A DNA stretch of 64,000 nucleotides from Polyodon spathula. Lineage: Eukaryota > Chordata > Actinopteri > Acipenseriformes > Polyodontidae. The position numbers and the translations under genes are program-made. Below, one piece after another: positions 42,801-49,600 of the stretch. How positions within the stretch are numbered: position 1 is the first letter of the stretch; each line of letters begins with the position of its first letter. The notes under the pieces were generated by a model, which did not search any database, had not been told where the DNA came from, and saw only the letters and a program-made list of their open reading frames with translations. The stretch covers positions 11,124,281 through 11,188,280 of the forward strand of contig NC_054559.1 in NCBI RefSeq assembly GCF_017654505.1. Direction: 5' to 3'.

Positions 42801-43987
42801 AGGTGAGGAAACGAGGAATGATGTGTTCCAGAAAGGTGGAATACTGCGGCGAAGATGTTACATTCTGACAAAAAACAAAAACTATTAACAACATAGTCTT
42901 TCAAGATTATAATGTGAACAGGGACATAGAGTTCAACTGTACAGTACACTCATATATACAGATGAGCCTGCTTTAAATCATGAATGCCGTGCAGGCATAA
43001 TTCAAAGAGAGAAAAAGAAAGAAGAACTAACGGTGAATTAAAGAGCTGTGTCTAAAAATTGCATTTAGCCCTTCTTTACATTTAAACAAATGCATATAGT
43101 TTACTACAGGACAAATGCATTTGACAAATGCATTAACTGGAATAAAACAGTTTGTGTCATTATCTAAAAAAGGCATGAACTGTTGACTGATGAGAGCTAT
43201 CAATTAGGCGTTGCAGTTGGTGTTTTTTTTTTGCGAATAAGATTATATTAAAAAAAGAAATGTGGCGACGTGGGTGTTTTGTAACTGAACTGTATCCCGT
43301 TAACACCACCCACGCTGCATTTGACAGGCTGCAAAAAAGCTGACAAGAAGCGGGTTTGTGAGATGATATTAAGAGAGGTCATTTCCCAATGAACCTATGG
43401 TGCACGGGAAGTAGTTTTTGAAAAATCATGATAATTAACGGGGGCATGATATTAAGTGAGGTGATATAAAACGGGTTCATCTCTGTGGGTTTTTATTTGA
43501 TTTTTTTAACTTACTTCAAAATTTTCACTGACTTCTTGCATCATCTTTAACTTGGTTTCATCAGCTAGAGAAATTGGACAAGAAAAGCAGTTAGCAGAAG
43601 CCTGTATCCTACTGCAGGGAAAAGCAAAATGTGTTCATTCACACGCACGCACACAGGCATGCACAGGCACACACACATACACACTGAAGCGTGGTGTTCT
43701 CATCATTTTGCTCCTGTTGGTTGCTAACAAACACATTTTCATTTCCAGGGGAAATGTACTTTCATATCTATATAACATGTCATTCTGAACATGTACATGC
43801 TAATGCGTTTACTGTCTTATTGACAGTTCCACCAATGCCTTCATTAATCCTGTGCAGTCAGTCTCCCTCTAACACTGCTTTACTCACGTGTGTTGTTGTC
43901 TGTGAGCGCTGCCACAAACTGCAGGTATTTCTTCATCAGTGTGGTCTGGTCCACCACAGTGGGGCTCGGTGTGGGCACGAAGGCCAT
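445..43987 (-). CDS. trrap: TRRAP, transcription/transformation domain-associated protein (5' 55 coding exons; C-terminus beyond left edge)
   Basis: TRRAP is a catalytically dead PIKK-family scaffold of about 3,860 residues in human. It docks activators such as MYC, E2F and p53 to the SAGA and TIP60/NuA4 histone acetyltransferases in the nucleus. Reading right to left, 55 exons with GT/AG borders join in phase and give 8,529 nt (2,843 codons) without a stop. The translation follows human TRRAP almost residue by residue, which is how I fixed each border. The start is the ATG at 43985-43987, opening [14 protein letters not shown] as in mammals. The product here is the HEAT-repeat solenoid and the beginning of the FAT domain. 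The rest of FAT, the pseudokinase and FATC must lie left of position 1. Exon coordinates are given in the seven block entries that follow. No frameshift or premature stop was found. Confidence 0.97.
1949..3642 (-). other. TRRAP intron 52 (1.7 kb), no gene seen
   Basis: The intron starts beside a C homopolymer (read as G at about 1960-1974) that serves as the acceptor's pyrimidine tract. The remainder is AT-rich unique-looking sequence with short A-runs near 2590-2612. A minus-strand AATAAA lies near 2494 but nothing coding precedes it. I see no recognisable element. Confidence 0.6.
4429..11962 (-). CDS. trrap: TRRAP exons 44-50: residues about 2129-2529
   Basis: Exons in transcript order: 11749-11962, 11417-11542, 10137-10283, 8727-8926, 6238-6359, 5242-5455 and 4429-4608. 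The series reads from [20 protein letters not shown] through [20 protein letters not shown] and [20 protein letters not shown] to [19 protein letters not shown]. In human this part overlaps the mapped p53-binding segment. Introns are longer here (up to 2.4 kb) and contain a full tRNA-type SINE, a hAT-like candidate element and a 70-bp (TA)n array. Junctions are in phase; exon 46 ends in a split Val codon rather than the Gly/Ser codon of human. Confidence 0.95.
7562..8398. mobile_element. Possible hAT-like non-autonomous element in TRRAP intron 47
   Basis: The left end reads TTAGGGGCGCAACAATTAAT and the right end, read in reverse complement, starts TAGTGGTGCAATCGGC, giving an imperfect terminal inverted repeat. 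Next to both ends are ATCGATGCATCGAT-type motifs that are common near the tips of fish hAT miniature elements. No clean 8-bp duplication could be found and the interior has no transposase. The limits are approximate. Confidence 0.35.
10885..11328 (+). mobile_element. tRNA-derived SINE, plus orientation, in TRRAP intron 45
   Basis: The head contains a pol III B-box-like GTTCAAATCC near 10923, followed by a body and the tail segment AATAATTGGGCATACTAAAT and a 30-nt A-run at 11298-11327. The head and the AATTGGGCA tail are shared with a second copy on the minus strand at about 29565-29885, so this is a repeat family. The 5' limit and target-site duplication are not clear. Confidence 0.65.
12885..12956. 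repeat. (TA)n array, about 72 bp
   Basis: Uninterrupted TA dinucleotides in TRRAP intron 43, followed by a T-run. Similar long arrays occur at 28287-28352 and 58363-58422 or so. Confidence 0.95.
13237..15731 (-). CDS. trrap: TRRAP exons 37-43: residues about 1747-2128, includes bipartite nuclear localisation signal
   Basis: Exons in transcript order: 15603-15731, 15152-15418, 14812-15018, 14426-14584, 14129-14254, 13750-13860 and 13237-13383. Exon 41 encodes [16 protein letters not shown] near residues 2022-2037, two basic clusters about ten residues apart, at the position of the bipartite nuclear localisation signal known in human TRRAP. The stretch before it ([13 protein letters not shown]) is more variable. 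Exon 42 begins [15 protein letters not shown]; the equivalent human segment takes part in alternative splicing. Exon 40 uses an unusual GTATAA donor. Conserved landmarks include [17 protein letters not shown] and [18 protein letters not shown] sequences. Confidence 0.95.
16828..19588 (-). CDS. trrap: TRRAP exons 32-36: HEAT repeats, residues about 1481-1746
   Basis: Exons in transcript order: 19469-19588, 18710-18829, 17700-17876, 17191-17372 and 16828-17026. They read [20 protein letters not shown] onward to [12 protein letters not shown]. Exon 34 (17700-17876) holds a hexanucleotide-type coding repeat encoding alternating Ser-Thr (STSTSTST before [11 protein letters not shown]); human has a shorter STST at this point. 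The exon 35/36 junction splits a Lys codon (AA|G) before [13 protein letters not shown]. Everything is in phase and close to human TRRAP. Confidence 0.95.
19589..22316 (-). other. TRRAP intron 31 (2.7 kb)
   Basis: Contains an A-run at about 19733-19757, an A/C-rich and nearly G-free stretch on the plus strand at about 19980-20140, the 24-nt candidate microexon at 20158-20181, and otherwise AT-rich sequence. I searched it by eye for the human 18-residue alternative exon and did not find it. Confidence 0.6.
20158..20181 (-). other. trrap: Candidate 24-nt in-frame microexon in TRRAP intron 31
   Basis: A T-rich tract of about 20 nt followed by GGCGCAG forms a good minus-strand acceptor, and 24 nt encoding PAVEGGLE run into a GTGAGA donor. 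The intron is phase 0 on both sides and is the same intron in which a human isoform inserts ESISECGRCPLSPFCQFE. The peptide does not resemble the human one, so chance is a real possibility. Confidence 0.25.
22317..27023 (-). CDS. trrap: TRRAP exons 22-31: central HEAT repeats, residues about 931-1480
   Basis: Exons in transcript order: 26872-27023, 25925-26124, 25414-25631, 24975-25172, 24497-24757, 24189-24350, 23975-24071, 23390-23511, 22593-22763 and 22317-22385. Phases close throughout; exon 22 ends with two bases of an Asn codon finished by exon 23. Conserved stretches include [35 protein letters not shown] and [20 protein letters not shown]. The break between exons 29 and 30 is at phase 0 and the intron contains a candidate 21-nt in-frame microexon (see findings). 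The last exon ends QRSDGN, exactly where one human isoform inserts an 18-residue alternative exon. I could not find a match to that exon here. Confidence 0.95.
22935..22955 (-). other. trrap: Candidate 21-nt in-frame microexon in TRRAP intron 29
   Basis: On the minus strand a CAG acceptor precedes 21 nt that encode SSSAASV and a GTAAAT donor follows. Both neighbouring exons meet at phase 0, so inclusion would add seven residues between CMRK and FLEGAT without changing the frame. Its pyrimidine tract is poor. This is inferred from splice signals and phase only; I do not recall a matching annotated human exon with certainty. Confidence 0.35.
28287..28352. repeat. (TA)n array, about 66 bp
   Basis: Pure TA dinucleotide run inside TRRAP intron 21. 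Confidence 0.95.
29565..29885 (-). mobile_element. tRNA-derived SINE, minus orientation, in TRRAP intron 21
   Basis: Read on the minus strand, the copy begins with an A-box-like TGGCTCACTTGGTAAAAGC, then a degenerate B box (GGTTGTGTCCAGG), a body, and ends in AATTGGGCACTAC followed by A-rich sequence. It shares the CCAGGCT(A/G)TG region and the tail with the SINE at 10885-11328. Confidence 0.6.
30887..36097 (-). CDS. trrap: TRRAP exons 14-21: HEAT solenoid with proline-rich loop, residues about 372-930
   Basis: Exons in transcript order: 35863-36097, 34620-34950, 34381-34478, 33990-34184, 33551-33742, 31840-32005, 31362-31618 and 30887-31087. Exon 15 (34620-34950) carries a low-complexity Pro/Thr/Val loop, near residues 475-525, between conserved flanks ([10 protein letters not shown] and [17 protein letters not shown]). 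Human has a Pro/Ala-rich loop of similar place but different sequence, so this is a fast-evolving linker. The rest is close to human, for example [20 protein letters not shown] and [19 protein letters not shown]. Exon 14 uses a GTACTG donor, weaker than its neighbours. Confidence 0.95.
31311..31322 (-). promoter_or_regulatory. CTCF-like core motif in TRRAP intron 20
   Basis: Read on the minus strand CCACTAGAGGGC fits the CTCF core at every position, with a favourable flanking GGG before it. Confidence 0.35.
32238..32392. repeat. Dispersed palindromic repeat, copy 1
   Basis: Starts CAGGGATAGAAATAAGACTC and ends with a segment that is the approximate reverse complement of its own start (ATTCCATAGCA... 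against ...TGCTATGGAAT). Related copies lie at about 44151-44315 and 49303-49366. It behaves like a small non-autonomous element with terminal inverted repeats; superfamily unknown. Confidence 0.6.
35081..35709. mobile_element. piggyBac-type non-autonomous element (629 bp) with TTAA target duplications
   Basis: The element begins CCCTTTGCAGTC and ends GACTGCAAAGGG, a perfect 12-bp terminal inverted repeat, and is bounded by TTAA at 35077-35080 and 35710-35713. CCC/GGG tips with a TTAA duplication are diagnostic of piggyBac insertions. A subterminal GTCGGACC-type motif is repeated near the left end. There is no transposase, so it would depend on a source element. It sits in TRRAP intron 14. 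Confidence 0.9.
36715..36935. mobile_element. Short MITE (about 221 bp) with 40-bp terminal inverted repeats and TTAGGG-like core
   Basis: The left end AAGGAATATCCACTAGAAA and the right end TTTCTAGTGGATATTCCTT are reverse complements, and the match continues with a few changes through CCTGAGGGGATCAGATG and CATCTGATGCCCTCAGG. The interior near 36795-36825 has several GGTTAGGG words. The target duplication is not evident beyond an A or TA-like base. It lies in TRRAP intron 13. Confidence 0.75.
38206..43987 (-). CDS. trrap: TRRAP exons 2-13: N-terminal HEAT repeats, residues 1 to about 371
   Basis: In transcript order the exons are 43888-43987, 43515-43564, 42754-42864, 42532-42636, 41271-41354, 40894-40950, 40408-40533, 40035-40112, 39523-39611, 39105-39201, 38793-38931 and 38206-38284. 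All borders are AG acceptor and GT donor and all phases close; for example exon 2 ends after one base of a Pro codon that exon 3 completes. Recognisable stretches include [39 protein letters not shown] and [18 protein letters not shown]. The acceptor just upstream of the ATG in exon 2 is unclear, so only the coding part is given. Introns here carry two of three copies of a CA-rich dispersed repeat (the third is in intron 2) and a hAT-like element. Confidence 0.95.
39721..39945. repeat. CA-core dispersed repeat, copy A
   Basis: Shares the opening CAGAAGCAATCAGATCTTAT with copy B at 40648 and the block TTCTCATCATTTTGCTTC (downstream of a CA microsatellite) with copies B and C. It lies in TRRAP intron 9. 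Confidence 0.65.
40648..40885. repeat. CA-core dispersed repeat, copy B
   Basis: Same opening block as copy A, then a variable CTCAC/CA array, then TTGTTCTCATCATCTTGCTT and a 20-odd T-run. Its right end runs to within a few bases of the exon 7 donor at 40893, so it is part of the immediate splice-site environment. Confidence 0.65.
41695..42470. mobile_element. hAT-like non-autonomous element (about 776 bp)
   Basis: The left tip GGTATGCACTGAATCCAG and the reverse complement of the right tip, GGGATGCACCAAATCCAAG, form an imperfect inverted repeat, and both ends have further GGATTCGG/CCGAATC motifs in inverted orientation. Tips of this kind (GGGATGCACCGAATCC) are typical of a hAT family in fish. 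Flanking octamers TTTAACTT and TATTAACA agree only partly. It sits in TRRAP intron 5. Confidence 0.6.
43615..43785. repeat. CA-core dispersed repeat, copy C
   Basis: A (CA)n-like array followed by GTGTTCTCATCATTTTGCTC and a right segment (GAAATGTACTTTCATAT) that resembles the right end of copy B. It lies in TRRAP intron 2. Confidence 0.55.
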
Positions 43988-44150
43988 GGTTCAGCAGGAG
44001 GGGGGTGGGTGGTACAGTATTTACAGGTCTGGGATCGATGTTATTCTCTGGAACAAGTTCAGAGAGATCTTATACCATCTCTTCACCCGAAAACAGGCAA
44101 CACTTTTAATCTGTACAACATGCAACTGTGACAGGTTACAGAACAAGAGG

Positions 44151-44315
44151 CAGGGATGGAAATAAGACTCCTCTTGCATAGTTTCAACCATTCCAGGTTT
44201 TACTACTATCTCGATCAGCCCGTGTACTGTATCAGTAACAAGCACAGGTGTGTCTGGCTAAACACAGTAAAATCAGAAGTGGATCAAACCTATGCAGTTG
44301 AGGTATAATTTCCAT
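44151..44315. repeat. Dispersed palindromic repeat, copy 2
   Basis: Begins CAGGGATGGAAATAAGACTC as in the copy at 32238 and continues through TTCCAGGTTTTACT and an AGGTGTGTCT core. Located in TRRAP intron 1. Confidence 0.6.
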
Positions 44316-45326
44316 CACTTTAGTTTTTATTGTTTTCCTTTGAGAAACCATAACTGTACAAGCAAACAGCAATGTGAAATTACATTACAGACGCACCGTG
44401 ATGGTTTTTTAAAAAGCAGTTATTGGTACACAAGTCAAAATGACAGCAGCAGATTGCAATTGAGACAATCAAATCTTTAGATGTGCTAGTTTACTGTATG
44501 TTTAGTTTGTGATTTAAAAATACATCAAGATCGCGTTGTATATTGCAAATGGTTAGCTTAAACAGACCATTGAGGCCATATTTATATTGTTTATCGAGAA
44601 TACGCGTAAATAAACCAATTACAAAAGTGTAAAACGGTTTTTTTTATTCTAAAATTAAAATACAATAATTATAGAGAATACTACTGTTAAGTTACTTAAT
44701 CAATGATATACAAGCATCTGTGCAAAACATGCGCATAACAAACACATATATAAAATCACAAAAACAAAAATGAAATGGCTTTTTGGACCACAATATACAA
44801 AACATACAGGCACCAGTATCACGATAATCTGACCAGCATGAACAATCATCACTTTTGTCAACTTTTCTTAGCAATACTCAGCATTAAACACCCTGCTACA
44901 ATTTCAAACGGAGGCAGCGCGCAATGATGCGCACACGCCTCTCCGGGAATGAACAAAGACCGCCCTCCCGCATCACAATATTCTCATATTTTCTTGAAAT
45001 CCTCATCCAGACGCCAGCGATGCACCTATAACCCAAACTACATCACAGCCACGACCTGCGCGAGTGAAAATAACACATCCTGCTCACCTAACCAGAGTGC
45101 AAATGCAAAAAAGTGGTTGCAATAATATTAGTACGTCTACAGCCTATTGTGCAGTGGCCCAAGGCGTGATTAGTCATTCGACTGATCGTTGTTGATATCT
45201 GCATGTCTTTATTATTACAGATGCGTTCCTGTGTTAGACAGCTGTTTAGTTAACAGGTAAATCTACAATGCATTAAAAGCAGCTTGCATAATTATAAAAA
45301 CAAATATTGAGAATAACTGAACTTAC

Positions 45327-45420
45327 CAACGCAAGACCAACACGAAAAGCCCTCCGCTCACTTCTGAGCAAGTGCACCAAGAAGCAGACCGATGTTATGA
45401 ACTTCCGCGTAAAAACCCGC
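45327..45420 (-). other. trrap: Probable TRRAP 5' non-coding exon 1 and transcription start region
   Basis: A textbook GTAAGT donor on the minus strand sits at 45321-45326, immediately 3' of a slightly GC-richer stretch and about 1.3 kb upstream of the TRRAP start codon. Human TRRAP also begins with a short non-coding exon. The right limit is a guess; no TATA box is evident. A second possible donor (GTGAGC read on the minus strand) lies near 45081-45086 and could mark an alternative leader exon. Confidence 0.5.
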
Positions 45421-46002
45421 CTTTTCTTTTTTACTGAAAGAGAGACTTTAAGGGCACCTTTTACCTAACAATATATAAGTACGATGTACATGTACAAAAT
45501 TCTGAGCTGTTTTGGTTTTGCTAAACGTATTAACATTTCAAAATAAATAAATATTGCTAGGGTCTACTTTTCCAGGCGGGATTATATACGTATGCTTCTA
45601 TGAGATACTTTAAGACCATCATTTTCGATGGGCTTAGTATTTCTTTTGCGTCATCACAAAGGGACAATTAAAATATTGTGGAGTAAATTACAGCGCCCCT
45701 GAAGGATGTCGTAGGATTGTCGGTTAACAGCATTGTAACATTATATATATATATATTATATATATTATATATATATATATATATAAAGCATAGTCTTGAA
45801 ACGAAAAGTCTATAAAGACATTTCACATTGAGGATATAAATCCTATATTTATTTGATCAACCCTAATTAACGAATATAATTGCTGATATCATAAAAATGT
45901 ATTTTTGATATCAACTTAATTGAATAGTTCGATATCAAGATATATTTATTGTTAACAATTGAATTACCGACATATTTTAGATATATATATATATATATCT
46001 AT

Positions 46003-46045
<43 letters not shown>

Positions 46046-46105
46046 TAGAATTAGAATTAGAATTAGAATTACTATGTTGATATCGACAAAGCTTTTATTT
46101 TTATA

Positions 46106-46142
<37 letters not shown>

Positions 46143-46686
46143 ATTTACTTATTTTTATCTGTTACCAAAGTTTCAATTTTCCGGTTCGATAGTTTGTGTA
46201 ACAGAAGTAAATATTTAGTTTAGTGAATCCAATTAAATGGTTGTCTAATTATTTGATTTATCACAGACATTAAGCAGACTCGGTGACAAATATATCTACT
46301 TAATAAATCGAATCTATTTTTCAGTTACTGTATAGTCTCCGGCATTTTGTTCTGTCTGTAACAACAACAATACAACCTCAGAAACTTTAATAAAACAATG
46401 AAAACCGAAGTAGTAATGTGTGGGGCTGTGGTTCTAAAGAGGAAAAGTCCAATTGATTAACTTCTTCCTTAATTTAAAGAACAGCGTATAGCACGTTACC
46501 GTCTTTCTGAAACTGACTTGTTAAATCAATGGCAAAGCCAGAATTGACTGTGTGATGTATGTCACTGTACTTACTGTATGAATTCATAGATGCGAATCAG
46601 AGGCAAACTTAGTACGGGGGTGCCATGGGTATTTAAGTAAACACGATTTTGGATACCCGTCCATTCAAAATTGTTGCTGTGCTACA
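45421..46686. promoter_or_regulatory. Divergent TRRAP-TMEM130 spacer (about 1.3 kb), putative bidirectional promoter region
   Basis: The two genes point away from each other with roughly 1.3 kb between the TRRAP leader exon and the TMEM130 start codon, as in mammals where the pair is also head to head. The spacer is AT-rich and is interrupted by (AT)n at 45744-45785 and a compound microsatellite at 45980-46140. A TATA-like TATTTAAG lies at 46630-46637, about 50 bases before the TMEM130 ATG. Promoter function is inferred from position only. Confidence 0.45.
45980..46140. repeat. Compound microsatellite (AT)n-(GA)n-(AATTAG)n-(CA)n
   Basis: Within about 160 bp there are four different arrays: (AT) near 45980-45998, (GA) 46005-46042, about five AATTAG hexamers 46043-46070 and (CA) 46107-46140. 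It lies in the divergent promoter interval. Confidence 0.95.
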
Positions 46687-49600
46687 ATGAAAGCTGTTCT
46701 TCAAATTGTTTCCTTTTGCTTAATCTCGTGGTTCTCCAAGGCTGTGGATCAAACAAGTGCCTTGAACGCAACACGTGGATTATCAGGTATATTCAAATAT
46801 TTAATAAAGCAATATTACAAGCAAGTGCATTTGAAGGACGTTGTTCGTTTATAAAGAAAATCGAATCGGTCGTGTTGCAATTGTTAATTTTATTTTTGTA
46901 TCAATGTTTAACAAACAAGGTTCGAAATTGGCAATGAATTTTGATTTAAACAGTCATGTAATACCACTGTTACTACCATAATTTGTAGTTTTTATTGTAA
47001 GCGCTTTTTTGTTTTTTAAACAAAGGGACACTGTAAGAAGTAAATCGTACTGATTATTTATTTATTTATTTTTAAACAAAAGTCGAGTAAAGCAGAGGAC
47101 TTCGACGACTTAAGTGTACTAAAAAAATCATGTCTGAGTTTAGCTTTGGGTGATCCAAAGTTACCTTATTTTTGGACAGGATTTATACAAGATAGGAAAA
47201 AGGGTCAGTCTGTGGCGATGTATCAAGTTTATGACCAGAGCACACAATTCAGGGCGTTCCAACTAGTGGAATCACAATATTGCAATAATATAATCCCAGT
47301 ACCCTGTGTTAAACGTTTTTTCCACCAACCCCACTAAACAAGCATTTGGCAGCTGTGTTGCTGGAGGAGTGGAGGAGTGGTGTAACGCCCCACAAACATT
47401 TTCCCAAAGACACTCTCCATACAGACCATATTGACTGTGTAGGGTTTTGAGGGGGAAAGGACAACTATGGTAATTTGTCTAACATTTAGAATGAAGATAA
47501 ACTTCAGTTTCTATCGCTTTATTATTCAAATATTTATAATTTTAGCGTGTGTAATACATAGGTAAGCATTACCTGGAGTTCAGCTTGTTTGTCAGTATAA
47601 ATGCCTTCAAAGCTTGTTCAGATCCACAATGATGAATAAAGCTGAGGAGCAGCGGCTTGAAACCTGGTTCCAGGAGATCTAGTTTTGAGGCAGCTTTGCT
47701 GACCCCAAGTCTGCCGTGGTGTGCGTGTGCTATGCAGTGGCCTGAAACCAAGTTCCAAGCCATGAAGTGACCTTGTGTTCCCTCAGCTTAATGCATTTCA
47801 CAGATTTACCCATGGTTTATTAACTTTATAGACATCTGCACTTCCATATATTTCCTGGAACAATGTGACAAAGCAGGTTGTGAATTCCTTATTGGCACAT
47901 ATGTGAAGCTCAATTGTGTCTTGGTTAATCTAGGTTTTAATGCAAACACAATCCCGTTTTATGGCTGACCTTTAGCTCTGATATGTTTTTATATAATAGT
48001 TTATTGCAGGTTGTAATTTTTCAGATGGTTTCTGTATGATTTACTCAGGCTTTAGTACTTCCCATATACACAGGGTAGGGAATTAAGGGAAATCATGGCC
48101 TATTTGATCATACTATTCATAGATAAATTTTTACCTTGATTCCTTAGGGTCTGTGTTTGGAGAACTGTCATTTTATCAAATGGACAGGAACAGAACCTAT
48201 GTCCGAGACAGAGGGGAGCTTGCCACTGGCCTCCCCACAGAAGTTTCCTTCCTGCTCCATGATCCCAGCCAATACTTCCGCACAGCGTCCTTCTCGTACA
48301 CCTGGGACCTGGGTGATGGGTGAGTGGGATGTGCGGGATTACATCTTTTGTATCAGATGACTCCTTCATGTCTAATTAAATTAAGTACTTCAAGACTTGG
48401 TATTTTATATGGCTAAAGGCTGCTTTCTCCTACTCTGTAATTAGAAAGCAAGGTGTCTACAAACTGAAGCCTAAGAATCACATATTGGAAAGGGGGAGAA
48501 TATGCAAGATAATGCAAAAAGAGCTGCACATTTTGTTAACGTGTCTGCTTTCATTGCATGTAGAAAACCAATAGCAACAAATAAACCATACACCCGGTAT
48601 AACTACACCTCCCCCGGCAACTACACGGTGAATCTGGAGGTCTGGGCTTTTTGGAATCCCAGGCAAGGAAGAAGCTTCCATCCCAAAAGTTGGAAATACA
48701 ACACAGAACTGAAAGTGCTAGGTAAATATTGTGTTTAATTGGGACAGCTGGCATTCTAGAGTCTAGAATCCTGTGGTTGTTATATCCCCTACTGGAGCAG
48801 TGCCTATAACTCATGTTAAAAGTAAGGCTTGGAATGACTCATTGTCACGTTGTTCATTTCAGATGCTGTCAAGAGCATTGAGTTCAAGGGCCCTCCAAGT
48901 GCCCACATACACAGGAGCACCAGCCTGTCTTTATCTGTCAGTGGAAGGTAAGAACTTTACAAGTTCCTGTGCTTATGAACTTGACTTCTAAACTAAATGT
49001 AGGGGTATTTACTGCTTTATGCTTTGGTCTGTAACTCCTGCACCTTGTGTTGCCAGCCCTCCAATGACCCTGTGCTGGGTGATGATTCCTGATTGTGTTC
49101 CAGTTGCTACAAGAAGGTGCCACCTAGTGAGAATGAAGGGAAAGACGTGCAGTGTAAACTACACCTTTACAAACACAGGGAAATACTGTCTGAGCGTAAC
49201 TGCTAAGAACGACATCAGCATGCTGCAAGTGCATCATGACATCACCGTCTGGCAGGACGGTAAGAACCCTCAATAAAAGGCTGTTCAAGCAACAAGCTCC
49301 ACTTTGATTAATTACACAGTAAAACCAGCAATGGCTGGAACAGCTATGCAGGGATTTCCATCCCACGTGTTGTAGAACAAAACCACCCAGAACTGTATCA
49401 CTGCTCTGCCCTGTTCCTGAGGTCCATACTTCAACTATGTAGTGAAAACAAAAAGCAAGCACAGAATTAGTCCCATCGACCAACCGTTGAACAAGACCGA
49501 TGGTTTAGAATTTAGATCATCTTGTGAATGCAGCTCTGCTGACAATTGTAATTTCAATACCATTTCTGTGTCCCGTCACAATGATAGCACCGCTATGGTG

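Noticed and set aside
445..45420. TRRAP as a retrocopy or pseudogene
   Set aside because: All 55 coding exons have introns, intact frame and conserved splice sites.
47146..47337. Plus-strand open frame as the missing TMEM130 N-terminal exon
   Set aside because: No acceptor or donor in a compatible phase and no resemblance to the family's extracellular segment.
47569..47763. Minus-strand open frame in TMEM130 intron 1
   Set aside because: No similarity recognised, wrong strand for TMEM130, no supporting splice sites; probably chance.
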